DNA of 64,000 nucleotides from Diplosphaera chodatii (lineage: Eukaryota; Chlorophyta; Trebouxiophyceae; Prasiolales; Stichococcaceae), in NCBI GenBank assembly GCA_032358165.1, contig JAALGY010000033.1:1054001-1118000 (forward strand), given 5' to 3'. The position numbers and the translations under genes are program-made. Positions 45,971 through 57,814 of this stretch are shown piece by piece. Position 1 is the stretch's first letter. Each line of letters starts with the position of its first letter. The notes under the pieces are model-generated. The model was given only the letters and a program-made list of their open reading frames with translations. It was not told the origin of the DNA and did not search any database.

Positions 45971-48886
45971 ATGCCATCAACACCCAGCAGGGGCCCGCTG
46001 TCCATTCAGGGTGGCGGCCCAGTGGCAGTGCCATCAGATGCAGACGAGCCTGTGTTGCGGCTGCGGGTAGCAGACGCTGTTGACAGCAGCGGCTTCGGTG
46101 AGTCGTGATGCACTGGGTGAGGTGTTGCACGAAGGAGCTTCCATGCCATTACTGAGGCAGTAGGCAATCCTCATGGTGGCTGTGTTGCTGGCGGCAGGCT
46201 ACGCCCTTGTGCATCCTGACAGCTGCACAGCGTGGGCGACGCACATGCATCCAACCGCTCTGGCAGTCCTTGCCGCTGGCTCCGACTGTGTAGTCACGGT
46301 ACAGTCGATGCCACAGTTCATGCGTTCACATGTATATGTGCATGTCCACGCACGACTTTGCCGGCAACCAGTGCGCCAGAAACCAGCCGGCGTGATGTGC
46401 TCGCTGAGCTGCTGGCATGCAATGCTGCAGCATTTACCATTATACTGATCATGGTCGTAGGTTCGTGCGGATCAGCGCGCAACTTTGGGCTGCTTGCACT
46501 TGACCATGCCTTTGCAGCACAGCATGCACGTCTGCCCCGGCGAGAGCTACAACTTCAGGTCTGGACTGCATCGACATCTGGCGCCGCAATGCATCATGCT
46601 TCCAGTTGCACTCCTGATGCCGCAAGAGTGCTGCATGCCCGCTAGTGATGTATCCTCCATACCTGCTGATGAGCTTGTGCAGTTCCCACTCTGTAGGTCG
46701 TTTTTGCCGCCTTCAAATGAGCCATTTGAACTTGTGGACCTAGCAGCAGAAGTGCGGTTGCTGGACAGTAACAGCGTGCCTGGCGGCCTGCAGGTAGCCG
46801 TAACTTGCAATAACTGGTAGACACATAGCGCTGCATACCATTCGGCCACAGACAGAGACCCCAAATTGCGGGTGTCCTGTCAGGTAGATGAGCACCGCCT
46901 TGCACAGCAGCTGATCAAGCAGCACCTGGGCTGTGTCTTGGCCGTGGGGCAGCTGCTGGTGCTGCACCTGGAGGGTGTCGAGATCGTAGCCCGTGTCACG
47001 GCCACCAACACGCTCGATGCAGCAGCTCAGGAGGTGCGATGCCGCAACGACTGCCCAGCCGCTTAGGGTTGAAGCCTTCGCAGACTGCCTACCACGCACT
47101 TTAGGTCTGTCCGCAGCGGCGTGGAGAAGACCCAGAAAGCCATCACTCGTCTCAGCGGAGGCACTATACTGTGAGCTGTGCAGGAGGCAGTCGCGTACCA
47201 TTGCTTCAGGGGCATGCTGATGCCGGACACTGCGGTACTGCTGGACGTGCCGCAGCACACGGCGGAACCAGACGCGGCAGCAGGCAGCGAACGAGCAGCA
47301 GAGCAGCAGGTTCTTGCAGAGGTGTCTCGGCTTACTCTAAACAATGCGGGGCAATGTAGTGCAGCTTCAATGCCCAAACGGGATCAGCATAGCGGCAACG
47401 ACAGCAGCAAACCGAGCACAGCAGGCAGCCTCCTTCTGCTCAACAGGCAGCCGCGCTCAGTCCGGGAGCCCTCAGCCCACATTGTGGATGTGCACACAAA
47501 CGACGGCGAGGTGAGGCGCAGCAACAGCATGGTGAGTTGCTGCATTTCAAATGTGCCTGCTGTGCACAGCGGTGGCAGCAGTGGCTGATGCGTCAGCGTG
47601 CTGTTCTGTTTGCTGTAGATGTTCCCAGTCAAGCGCAAGCTGCTGCGGTCGTGCATCGCACTCACACCAGTGGTGCGGTCCAACGAGCAGCAGCTCATCT
47701 CAGTCCAGGTCGATGTCGACACCCTCACTTTTGACAGGTGGACACTGCTGTCACTGATGCCTCCCCTGCTAAACTCGTTTTCTTGAATCGCAATCTGTGT
47801 CTGCACCGTGAATGTAACACGGAGTTGTTGACGGAGGCATATAGCCGAATTTGGCACCGTGAACATGGTATCTCCTGCGCAGAGTGCTCATCTTCCTGGA
47901 GGCACAGGCGCTGGGGCGGCCGCTGCCCAACTTCGCGCTGCACCTGGCCCAGGACCTGCTCGCCGCAGGCCGCACGCTGGGCCTGCGTGCTCTCGAGGTC
48001 GGTGTCATGTGTCAAGTGCCAGATCAGTGCCGCATGACGCCAGTGTTGCCAGTGCTTTACGAGGGCCTAAGGCCAGCGACTGGGCTGACATTCACAGCAC
48101 CTGAATGTTGGCAGTTCTCATGCACGTAGTGCCTTCAACCTTAGTTCCACATTGCATCTGCAGGAAGTGTGTGAGGCGAAGCTGGGCCAAAGTCGTGCGC
48201 GCCTGCGGGAGTACAGCTTCGAGGAGGTGCAGGCCGCCAATGCGGCCGGCAACTGCTGGCTCATCTTGGATGGTGAGTGCATGTGTGGCTCCGGCTGTTT
48301 TTGTCATAGTGGCACTGCGACCTTGATGTGGTACGACTCGGGGCGAGTCGGCCATCGTGAAGTGTCGCCTTGCCTGCACACAGGCATGATCCTGGATGTG
48401 ACGCGCTGGCTGCCCGAGCACCCTGGGGGCAGCACAATCATCCCGGAGCAGGCATTGAACATCGAGTGCTCGCGCTTTTTCGAGGTTGGTGTTACGCACA
48501 CGAGTCTCATGCAATGGTGCCTGCTGTCATTCTTGCAGCCTGCACCTTCGTACAAGGCAAGTTTGTACATGGCTGTAGGTGTACCATGTCAGCCGGGAGT
48601 CCTTTTTGTACCTCAAGGTGAGTCTATCAGCTGTTGGTTGGCAAAACATCGCTGAGCCTTCAAATACATTTCGTGTCAGTGCAAAATCTGCTGTATGTAT
48701 ATATATATATTACGTATGTACATACGTAATGGTGTCATTCAGCAGTTCTACATCGGTGAACTTGCACCGGAGGACCTTGAAAGCGTGCCATGTAAGGAGA
48801 AGCCGTCAGAGGACTTCATGCAGCAGCTGCGGGAGTACACGCGGTTCCGTATGCATGTTGAGCGGAAGACATACAAAAGCTTTTGA
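45971..48886 (+). CDS. Fusion protein: NSF-N-like domain, BTB-like fold and cytochrome b5 domain
   Basis: Seen: the ATG at 45971 starts MPSTPSRGPLSIQGGGPVAV and RLRVADAVDSSGF. Then ALVHPDSCTAWATHMHPTAL (about 46200), NFGLLALDHAFAAQHARL (about 46480), FLPPSNEPFELVDLAAEVRL (about 46700-46780) and DEHRLAQQLIKQHLGCVLAV, GQLLVLHLEGVEIVARVT (46886-47000). This resembles the N-terminal substrate-adaptor domain of NSF, but no AAA+ ATPase follows. One exon (about 47185-47510) links YHCFRGMLMPDTAVLLDV to HIVDVHTNDGE, which splices to FPVKRKLLRSCIALTPVV and SVQVDVDTLTFDR, a BTB/SKP1-like segment. Then FLEAQALGRPLPNFALHLAQ, a cytochrome b5 domain YSFEEVQAANAAGNCWLILD, GMILDVTRWLPEHPGGSTII, and a tail YIGELAPEDLESVPCKEKP, TGA at 48884. 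Only the first b5 haem ligand His (EHPGG) is obvious; the second is unclear. Role unknown. Confidence 0.7.
48709..48730. repeat. 22-bp perfect palindrome in an intron
   Basis: The half-site ATTACGTATGT is followed at once by its exact reverse complement, with no spacer, directly after a short AT run (about 48700-48710). It lies in the last intron of the cytochrome b5 fusion gene, just before the final exon. Confidence 0.9.
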
Positions 48887-49285
48887 CTTGGCGGTCTCTG
48901 GTCTCGCGAGATTCGCAAATTGCCTGGATACTTGTGAGCTTGGCTGACTTGTAGCATTTGCAAAAACATGTTGGATTTCCGCCATTTGATGCCACCCGAA
49001 CTCAGGTGCAAGCAACGAGCCAACGCCGGCTGATGTAGTGAGAGGAACCTTGCCATTGTCACGACAGTGTTTGTTGAGCCGGCTTGGCACTCCCACGACC
49101 ATACTCGCGGTATGCCTGCCTGGCATGGATCGAAGCAGCTCCAGTGGCTGGTGGTGAACATGCGCAATCCCACTTCGCCTCATGGGTGTCTTGGCGCCGA
49201 CACCGCAAACGGCCTGGTCGGCCTCCACCACCTATTTCCCCAAATCGCCAAGGATAGCAGTTGCGCAGCCGTCTGCATCACTGCC
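48887..49285. other. Convergent intergenic segment
   Basis: Between the stop codons of the b5 fusion gene (+) and SmD1 (-). No gene seen; probably 3' UTRs. Confidence 0.4.
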
Positions 49286-50094
49286 TTAGCGGCGGCCACG
49301 ACCACGGCCGCGGCCCCTGCCCCTGGCTCGCCCCATGCCTGCACACGATAATCAGGTAAAAATTGTGGGGAGAAACCACAGATGACCAGCAAGCTTGCAG
49401 TAAGCAGCTTGTGCTATGATCTGCTGCAGCACTGGGTTCGGCGATGAAGCGTGCAAGTTGGACAGGGCAATTGCACCTGCACGCTCTGGCCGTTTCGGCC
49501 GTGTCTTCGGCTGGTCGAGATCCACCAGCAGCGTGTCCAGGTTCAGCGTGTCCGGCAGGATGTAATACCTGTTCACAGGAAGTGGGGCCATGTGAGATAG
49601 TGCCTCGTGGCAAGGGCAAGGGGTGCGTATGCTTGCAGCACTGCTGCACCCACCTGATGTTGTTGCCACGCACGCTCAACTGGTCCACTGACATGGGGTT
49701 CTTGCCCTTCAGCGTGATCTTTACCGCCCGCAAGTGAGTGTTCATGGCAACATCGACGCCTGCATGGCGCAGATGTTGGCAGCTGAAGAGCAGTAGAGAC
49801 GACACGGAGCGTTGGGTGTGCGTGCCCGTTTGATGCATGTCCACTGGCAGCAAGGTGCAGGGGCAGGCGAGGGTGCAGCTGTTGCCTGACACGGTGCCCT
49901 GAATGACTGTGCCGTTCTTCAGCTCTATTTGGACGGTCTCATTGGACAGCTTCATCAAGAACCTGCAGAGTGACAGTCAGCAGCAGCTGTGAGAAAGATC
50001 TGCCGTCACTGCTGCAGGGCCACGACCAGCTGCACCATGCAGCGACGCGCCATCTCCAACAGCGTGTAGCAGCCCACCTGACGAGCTTGACCAT
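49286..50094 (-). CDS. SMD1: Sm core snRNP protein D1
   Basis: SmD1 is one of seven Sm proteins that form the ring on U1, U2, U4 and U5 snRNAs in the spliceosome. Seen: a 17-nt first exon from the ATG at 50094 (MVKLV plus two bases of Arg), then [26 protein letters not shown] (Sm1), [20 protein letters not shown] (about 49762-49690), [15 protein letters not shown] (Sm2), [20 protein letters not shown] and [10 protein letters not shown] (about 49567-49455). The last exon is [20 protein letters not shown] at 49286-49288. The Gly-Arg tail is the usual SmD1 C-terminus, a site of arginine dimethylation bound by SMN-like Tudor proteins. Exon junctions fit in phase (A-G split by the last intron). 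Complete and intact. Confidence 0.95.
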
Positions 50095-50519
50095 CGTGGC
50101 CGTCTGCTCAAGCGCGGACCGCTATGCCACGACCACAGAACGCCGCTCAGAGCTGCTCGTGTTGCCGATCGTCGCCACACGAGTGAGGCTGCTGCTCTGA
50201 TTCGATTCCTAACAAGATGTTGAGTGGTGCTCTGCAAGCTGTGACGCACGACAGGGACAGGCTGTAGCCTGTTTGCAGCGCTTTGCTGCGTCAAGAAATT
50301 GTCAGGGGTAAAGTGTACGTTGCATTGCCGCATGCAGCTCTGCACCTTGCCTCCTTGGAAGCAGCAGCCTGGCAGTCGTGGAAGGCGCTTACCCCACGCT
50401 GCCAACGTGGCAGGGATGTTTCGGCCGAGGTGCAGGCAATGGTAGAGGCGCTTTCGTCCCATGTCACTGCATGAAGATTTGGAGTGGTAGCGTACTGTTG
50501 GTCTTGCGGTGATTCGCAC
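50095..50519. promoter_or_regulatory. Divergent region between SmD1 and HPPD
   Basis: 425 bp between outward-facing starts. It should contain both promoters; no recognisable element was found. Confidence 0.35.
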
Positions 50520-53024
50520 ATGCTCCGGGCGCCCTACGTGCATAGCCACCTCGGCTTGCACACAGTCGCCCGGCTGACGGCAGCAAACTTTGGTCTTGCA
50601 GCTCGGCGCAAAGTCTCGACAGCTCAGACGCAGGCTTTCACCCCGGTAGCAGGCCCTTACATGGGGCGGGGAGCGGAGGGTGCGGAGGCAGTGGTTAGCA
50701 GCTCTGGAGTCATCGAGGCTGTGGCCGAGACCGAGCAGAGACCCATCCGATTCAACCCTCGAACTGACAAATTTGCTGCACAGCGCTTTCATCATGTGGA
50801 GTTCTGGACGCCAGATGCCACTGGGGCAGCCAAAAGGTTTTCTTGGGGCCTCGGCATGCCCATGGTTGCCAAGTCAGACCTGTCGACACACAACTCCACT
50901 TTTGCCAGCTACGTGCTGCAGTCGGGCGAGCTGACGTTCGCATTGACAGCGCCGTATTCACGTGCACGGCGTCGCGAGGGCAGCACGCCACCGCTACCCT
51001 GGTATGATCAAGACTTCGCATACGACTTCTTGAACCGCCATGGCCTCGCTGTGCGCGCAATAGGTGCGCAATCGTCCAGTGTGCCAGCAGCTTGAGCAGC
51101 GTCCAACATGTCTACCTGATTTCAGCTGCTGCCACATACCTGCGCTGACTGTATCTTCCCACTCCTTTGCTCATCTCATCCCCGAGTGCCCCTGCATGCA
51201 CGTGGGGTCACTCGACTTTCCATTGATAGCACACAGGCATAAGGGTGGAGGATGCACGGCACGCATTTGAAGTGTCAACAGCAAACGGTGCGGAGGGCGT
51301 GCTGCCGCCAACAGAGCTGCCAGACGATGCAAGCGGCACCGCGGCGGTTGTGTCCGAAATCCGTGCGTATGGTGACTGTGTGCTGCGCTTCATCAGCGGC
51401 GACTTCCAGGTGCTTCAGCAGGATTGCGGCTGCTAGCGTATCACGATGGTGGCTGCATTCATGTCTTGTATAGCATTGTCCTAATCGGATCGTGGATGTC
51501 TCATTATGCATCTGTCAAAGAAAATTTTGAGCTTGCCTCAGTGCATGATCACAGGGGCCGTACTTGCCGAACTTCGAGGCAACGGAGTCAGAACAGGAGG
51601 GTTACGGCCTGCAAAGGCTGGACCATGCTGTTGGCAATGTCCATGTCATGGCAGACACCGTCAGCTACCTGCAGCGGGCGACAGGCTTCCACCAGTTTGC
51701 CGAGTTCACAACAGAGGACGTTGGCACAGTTGACTCAGGTAAGAGAAAGGCCAAGATTTGAGCGAGTGGCATCTGTTGATTTGTACCATTAGTGCATCTG
51801 CAGAAGATATACGTTGCCAGCTGCTTCCCGTTCGAAGGTTGGTTCATATGGCTGAACCCTCTGCAGGGCTGAACAGTCAAGTGCTGGCAAGCAACAACGA
51901 GATGGTCATCCTGCCTGTGAACGAGCCGACGTTCGGCACGCCACGGAAGAGTCAGATCCAGACCTACCTTGAGCAAAATGAGGTGTGAATGCAGTCGTGG
52001 CTCATCATTCCACTGACCGCCTGTTCCCATACACTGCTCGATCATTGCAGGACACCGACAGTGCTGAAGCTCATGTTTTGGGCAGCGCAGGGTCCAGGAT
52101 TGCAGCACCTCGCGCTCAAAACCAATGACATCGTTGCAACGCTGCGGAAGATGCGCCGGGTGTCGGCGTGTGGCGGCTTTGACTTCATGCCACCCTTGGA
52201 CAAGAGCTACTACCAGTGAGTGGTGCCCCTTTGGCTGATGCCAGGATGCGGGCGTTTACCAAGCTTGCTTCGCCCTTTGTAGGGTTGCGGCTGTACAAGG
52301 GACTGGCTGTGTCATCAAGTCCAATCGACAGGCAACAAAGCTGTTCCCTCTGCAGGAAGCTGCCGGCAAACATTGGCGATGCGTTGACACCTCAGCAGTA
52401 CCAGGATATCGAGGAGCTTGGCATTCTGGCCGACAAGGACGATCAGGTAGCCATCTGCAGTGTGCTTGTCGACCTGCAGTCGTGTCACTGCTGGCATGCA
52501 GATGGATGGGCTGGTTCCCACACCACAATGGTCGACACGCTTGCTACCATGTATGGTGGCGGTCATCTCCCGTCTTGCTCATACTTTGCAGGGCATCCTG
52601 CTGCAGATCTTCAGCAAGCCTCTCTCTGACAGACCGACAGTGTTCATTGAGATCATTCAGCGCATTGGCTGCGAGCGCGAGGTGAGTTTGCAACTGCAAC
52701 TCCTCTCCATCAGCTACAGCTGCAGACGTCACTGTACAATGAGCCTGGCATACGCTGGTCTCAAGCCTCAGGGCTTCCGTCAATGCTGCTGTGATTGCTA
52801 CGCAGGTTGTAGGGGCAGATGGGCGCCCACATATGGAGCAGGCTGGCGGCTGCGGCGGTTTTGGCAAAGGCAACTTCACAGCGCTGTTCAAGTCAATCGA
52901 GGTATCCCCACTGAAAACGTGCAACCGTACATGAGGCTCTGCTTGATCAAACAACTGCCCGTATGACTCTCAGCACCTACTATGCATGCTGCTGCAGGAG
53001 TATGAGCGGACACTGGACATTTGA
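50520..53024 (+). CDS. HPD: 4-hydroxyphenylpyruvate dioxygenase
   Basis: Converts 4-hydroxyphenylpyruvate to homogentisate with O2 and Fe(II); in algae and plants this feeds tyrosine breakdown, plastoquinone and tocopherol synthesis. Seen: the ATG at 50520 starts MLRAPYVHSHLGLHTVARL, an extension of about 70 residues before PIRFNPRTDKFAAQRFHHVE. Then FSWGLGMPMVAKSDLSTHNS, YDFLNRHGLAVRAI, ARHAFEVSTANGAEGVLPPT (about 51250), LDHAVGNVHVM (first iron His, about 51620), FAEFTTEDVGTVDSG, SNNEMVILPVNEPTFGTPR, KSQIQTYLEQNE, GPGLQHLALKTNDIVATLR (second His, about 52095), GFDFMPPLDKSYYQ, ILLQIFSKPLSDRPTVFIEI with the third ligand Glu (about 52640), GGCGGFGKGNFTALFKSIE, and a last exon EYERTLDI, TGA at 53022. 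All three iron ligands are present. The plant-type C-terminal gate helix (GNFTALFKSIE) is present. Confidence 0.96.
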
Positions 53025-53956
53025 TGCTGCAACTTGTGTGTGTTTGTTAGCAGAGGGATATTGTCAGCGCCTTCATATGGCGGATTCATTCGGAACTGAG
53101 CGTGTGCGCCTATGCTCGTGCTACTGCCGTTGTGACTGTGGTTTATCATCAGCTGAGTGCGTGTGCGATACATTGTGAAGCATGCTCGGGTGGCATGTGG
53201 TGTGCACTGTTGTAAGAGTGCCTGACCGTACACATCGCAAAGTACCGCATGCTGCCAAAGCTTCACTGCCACTCTGCTACACATCAGTCATGCCCCCATG
53301 GCCCATTCGCCGTGTGATCGTGTCGATTGCTCATGCCACGTCCATTAGTGTTATAACTATTCTGAATCAAGGTGCTACAAGCAGATGATCGCGATCAGCG
53401 CAGTGAGCAGCGTTGTGCATGACGTTTCGGTTGCTCCAATGAAAAGGGCGAGTTGCATGCGGGACGACCAGAGCGCCTCAAACGTAGTGAACTTCGGCGA
53501 CCACTGAAGCGCAACTGGAACTCAGAGTACTGACCAGGCCAAAACCACACCATGACGGGGTCCTCAAGCCTGAGGCAAGCATTGCATGTCGAAGCCGAGC
53601 GATCAAACATCGAAAAGACAGAAACGGTACCGAAGCTGACTCACATGCTTGCTGATCGTGCAGCTCCATTCGCGTCGACCATATCAAGGTGCGAGGGGAC
53701 GCTGCTCTGAAAGACGGCCATCTGAGAGAGGCCTGGACCAGGTCGGACAGATAGTGTGCTCTGCACGTTCTCTAGCTCGATGCAGCCATCTATTGTGTAG
53801 ATAACGATATCGATGCCCAGGATATGACCGTGAGAGAGTGTGCACTGCATGCTGTGCGAGCAAAAGCCGACATGCCTGAGTTGTGCGCAATGCACAGTGC
53901 ACACCCGCCAGATAGAATGCACAATTCAGCCAGCCATCAATGGCTTGTGCATGCAG
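53025..53956. other. Region between HPPD and the TPR-CS gene, 0.9 kb
   Basis: A TGTAA near 53211, about 190 bp after the HPPD stop, could be its poly(A) signal. The remainder should hold the promoter and unplaced first exon(s) of the TPR-CS gene. No open frame here has a motif. Confidence 0.35.
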
Positions 53957-56900
53957 TTACACCGAGGCGCTCGCCGTTGCACCGATGTCAAACCCAGCGC
54001 GTCCAAGGATCCTCGCAAATCGGGCACTCGCCTTCACCAAAGCAGGCAGGCATTCAGATGCGCTGGCAGACGCAGACGCTGCAATCGCAGCGGCGCCAAT
54101 GTGGGACAAGGGCCACTGGCGGCGTGGTGCAGCGCTTGCAGGGCTCAGGCGCACACCTGAGGCTGTTGCAGCATATCACCGTGCCTGGCAGCTCAGCAAA
54201 GGTGCGAACCTGGCGTGAGGAGCATACCCTGGCATCATGCCTGAAGCAGCTGTGTGCACATTGCTCAGCATCTGCAGTGTGTTTGCGGTACGTCCTCACT
54301 TCGCTGCTGGTCTGCGCCAGGTGACATAGCGTGCCAGAAGGCGCTGTGGGGCCAGGTGCAGCGCCTCACACGGGAGCAGCTTGCCGATGCTCTCATCGCA
54401 CTGCTCCACCAGCTGCAGCAGGAGGTCAGGTGGATCGCAACTGACGTTGAGAAACAACCGGCTCAAGCATCTTCGGAGTCGTTTCCCCCACTCTACTGCA
54501 TATCAACACCGCAGGGCAGTATCAAGGCTGCGGAGGAGGAGGAGGTGCTGCCTGCGGTGTTGCGGGAGGCATGGTTCATGGTCCTCAGGGCAGCACATCG
54601 TGGGAAGCCACGCCCGGGGCCATACTACACCAGGCATGTGTCTTGCATGGGGCTGCAGCTCAGCAGCTCATATGCGCCACACGCTCATCAGAAGTTCTGT
54701 GAGCATGCCATCAATATCAGGACTGCTGTGACCAGTCCTTGCAAGATACAGCTGCAATGGTTTTAGGTACAAGCATTGGCTGCTCCATGGGATGCCGGCT
54801 GCAGAGGCATACAGCGAGCGGGCTGCTGTTCACGTAGCCGCCAAGGCGTTTCTGCAAGCTCGAACGGACGCTGCAGCAGCATTGCAGCTGCTGCGTGCGC
54901 CAGGGACAGGAGGCAATCAGGTGCCTTGCTAACTGGTCACACGCCCTGGTTTTCTGCTACAACTGCATGTTCCGGCACGACCGACAGTCAGCTCCAGCAC
55001 AACTTGCCGGCACCTCACTCAGATGGTTGCAGGTCACCACCAGTACACAGCCAGAGGCTGTGGCTGCAGCGGAGCTGCAACTGGGACACGCACTGGCTGC
55101 GGAGCCTGGACACGCTGACAGGGATGCATACGGCGCTGCAAAGGTGGGGGTGTTAGCATGGGTGCACAGGGACCCTCACAGCAGCTCGTCATGTTCCAGG
55201 CCGCAGGACCATACAAGGGGCCACATGCAGAAAGAGAGCAGAGTTAACCAACTATCCAATGCACATGCAACTGCAACTACAACTGCTACTGCAGGCCTAC
55301 ATGCGGGGTCTGGAGGCCAACCCCACCTCGAGCGAGCTGCGTGAAGCCCTGGAGGAGGTCAGCAAAACGCTGACCCTGGAGCAGGTGTCTCAGGTATGCA
55401 GAGCATGCAACGTTCCTACTGTTAGTGCACATGAGCATGCATCTGCGCATGGAACCCGGTCGGTCGAGATTGCGGCATGCAGCCTTGCTGCTGACAACAG
55501 GCCAGAGAGGATCTGCTGCGGAGTGGCTGCCAAGGCACCAGTTTTCCAGGAGCTGGCATCGGGGGAAATGCCACCCCAAACCATCGCCTGGAGATCACCC
55601 TTGGCTTCCCACAGGTCCCCCTGTTGGCATGCGGCCGTGTGCGGAGAGAGAGGCTGTGTGTGCATTCAAGCCTATCTTTGTGTCGGTAAGAATACCTGCG
55701 ATACATATGTGCAGGCGTCAGCAGCTGCTCTCACAGTCAGGGTGCGGCAGTCCCTCAGGGGCGACATCGCGCGGGTGGCAGGGCTGCCGCTGCACTATGT
55801 TACCCTGGAGCGCATCGACAGCTGCAGCAGCGACGGCGGTAGCCGCGTCGAGTCGGACAGCAGCAGGGTGCACGCTGGCCTGGAGGTCGAGCTGCATGTG
55901 CGGCTGGGGCCGGACGAGGCGGCTGGCGGGCTGCTGATGCAGCGGCCGCAGGTGCGCTCGTCAGAGACACACTGGAATATGCTCGTGTGTGCTCCATGCA
56001 TCGTCTGCCTCAGTGCACATGATGTTGCCAAGGCTGCACACCCTTGCATGCTGCTGACGGTGCCTGCCCAGGCGGCGCTCTGCAGCGAGGCGGTGCGTGC
56101 CGCGCTCGGTGCGCCACATGCTGGTGCCCCACGGGCACGGCTGGTGAACTTGGCAGCCGCAGCGGGGGTGCACGAGGGGATGCCGGGAGGGAAGCAGCGG
56201 GTGGCAGACGCAGAGCGTGCAGCCGCACAGCAGGCGGACCGGCGCCTGATGCAGGTGCCCTGGTTGTCCCCCTTGCGAGCTCCCACGCTATGCGAATGTG
56301 CACAATGGCTTGACCCTGAAACCCTTGCTCTGACATGCCAATCTGTTTGGTTGCCCATGCTGAGGTGGTGGTATCGACATGGCCTGCCATGTTAAAACAT
56401 GACTGCTGCAACGTCGCAGCATCAGCGTCCCAAGCTGGAGCTGGCGCTGCCGTATGGCTCCTACCGCCTGACACGAGCGGATGGCGCCCCCCTGGAGCGC
56501 ACCGACAAACACCCCTTCTGCATGTCAAGGCGTGCCAGCTGGCTGCCACAGCTGAATCGTGTCTAGAAGAAAGACGCTGTCAGGGGTAGAATGCTAATCT
56601 CGTTCAATGCTGATACAAGTGACGACATGCAGGACAGCGGACGAACGTAGCCTGCCTCACTGCAGGGTGTATTATGATGACGCTGAGCGGCCTGAAGAGG
56701 CCTGGGCAGAAATGTCTGATGGGTCCTGCCGCTGGAGGCAGACCGGGTCTGAGGTGAAGGTCATAGCGCTGAAGGTGTGTCTTGTGTAAGGTAGCATGCA
56801 TGTTGTTTACTGGACGCTCGAGTGCTCTCACCAGAAGTGCAAGGGCGACCTTCGAAGTCATCACATGTTGATGTTGTGCTTGTCGATGGACCGGCAGGTG

Positions 56901-57814
56901 CCCCCGAAGACACCGCCGCGCGAGCTGCACGTGACCATCGAGCCCTACAACCTGAAAGGTGCAGACCAGCCTCAAGTGACATTGCAAACATGGTACCTGC
57001 GGGACTGCGTCACAGACTGTCCACTGAGGACACCGACGAGGTCAAGTCTTCACCGTGTCCTGCAGTGGAGAACAGCCGCACCGGGGAGGTGTACCTGGAG
57101 GGCGAGCTGGAGCGGGGCATCGTGCCGGCGCAGAGCGTGTGGACGCACGGCGGCGGCGGCGGCGAGGACGGCTGCCTGCTGCTGCTGCACAAGATGAACC
57201 TGGAGCTGCTGCAGCGGTGCGCCGTTCACCAGATCGCCAGTACACTGGCATCCTTGCCAGGCGCAGGAAATACAATTTGTTCTTGAGGCCTGATTGTTGC
57301 TCCCGCACCTGCAGACATGTGATGAGGGTTGCTTGCTGTCAGGCACTGGATGCACTCCGAGATGTGGTGGCCGCGCTTGTTCGCTGGCGGCCCGGCGATT
57401 GAATGGGACGACTACGAGAAGGACTACAGCGACCTCCCGGCGCCCGTCCTGGCAGCCCACCAGGTGGTGTCCTTGACAGCTGCAACAGCAGCAAAACACC
57501 CACGGTGCAAGCTCTACACTTGCAAGAGGAAGCGTTCGGAGATCCTGGTGTTGGACCAGTGATTGATAGTTTTTGCAACTGTCTGTCATAAGCGACCCTG
57601 TCAGATGGTGCTGTGAACTTCTTGCCCTCCTGTTGCACCCCAGGCAGCTGAGAGCATCCGTGGTGTGGAGCGGCAGCTGGAAGCGGCGGAGAAGACCCGG
57701 CGGGAGCAGCTGCAGGAGGCGGACGACCTGCGGAAGCGGACGCGGCAGGAGCGGCTGCGGCAGCTGCGGGCTGCGGCGGCCAGCACGCCGCTGCTGGAGC
57801 TGCTGGCGCAGTAG
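53957..57814 (+). CDS. TPR and CS-domain protein, co-chaperone-like
   Basis: Seen: an exon from about 53957 has YTEALAVAPMSNPARPRILA, NRALAFTKAGRHSDALADAD and MWDKGHWRRGAALAGLRRTP, a tandem TPR pair. Helical exons follow: QRLTREQLADALIALLHQL (about 54360-54420), VLPAVLREAWFMVLRAAHRG (about 54545), YKHWLLHGMPAAEAYSERAA (about 54770), GLEANPTSSELREALEEV (about 55310). A middle region runs TVRVRQSLRGDIARVAGLPL (about 55740) and LARL-like Ala-rich exons to about 56250. A CS (p23/NudC-like) domain is built from RVYYDDAERPEEAW, GSEVKVIALK, PRELHVTIEPYNL, NSRTGEVYLEGELERGIVPA, SVWTHG (56660-57140). Then MWWPRLFAGGPAIEWDDYEK (about 57362), and a coiled coil ending LLELLAQ, TAG at 57812. Known: CS plus TPR proteins often bind HSP90. 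The first exon is unresolved. Confidence 0.72.
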
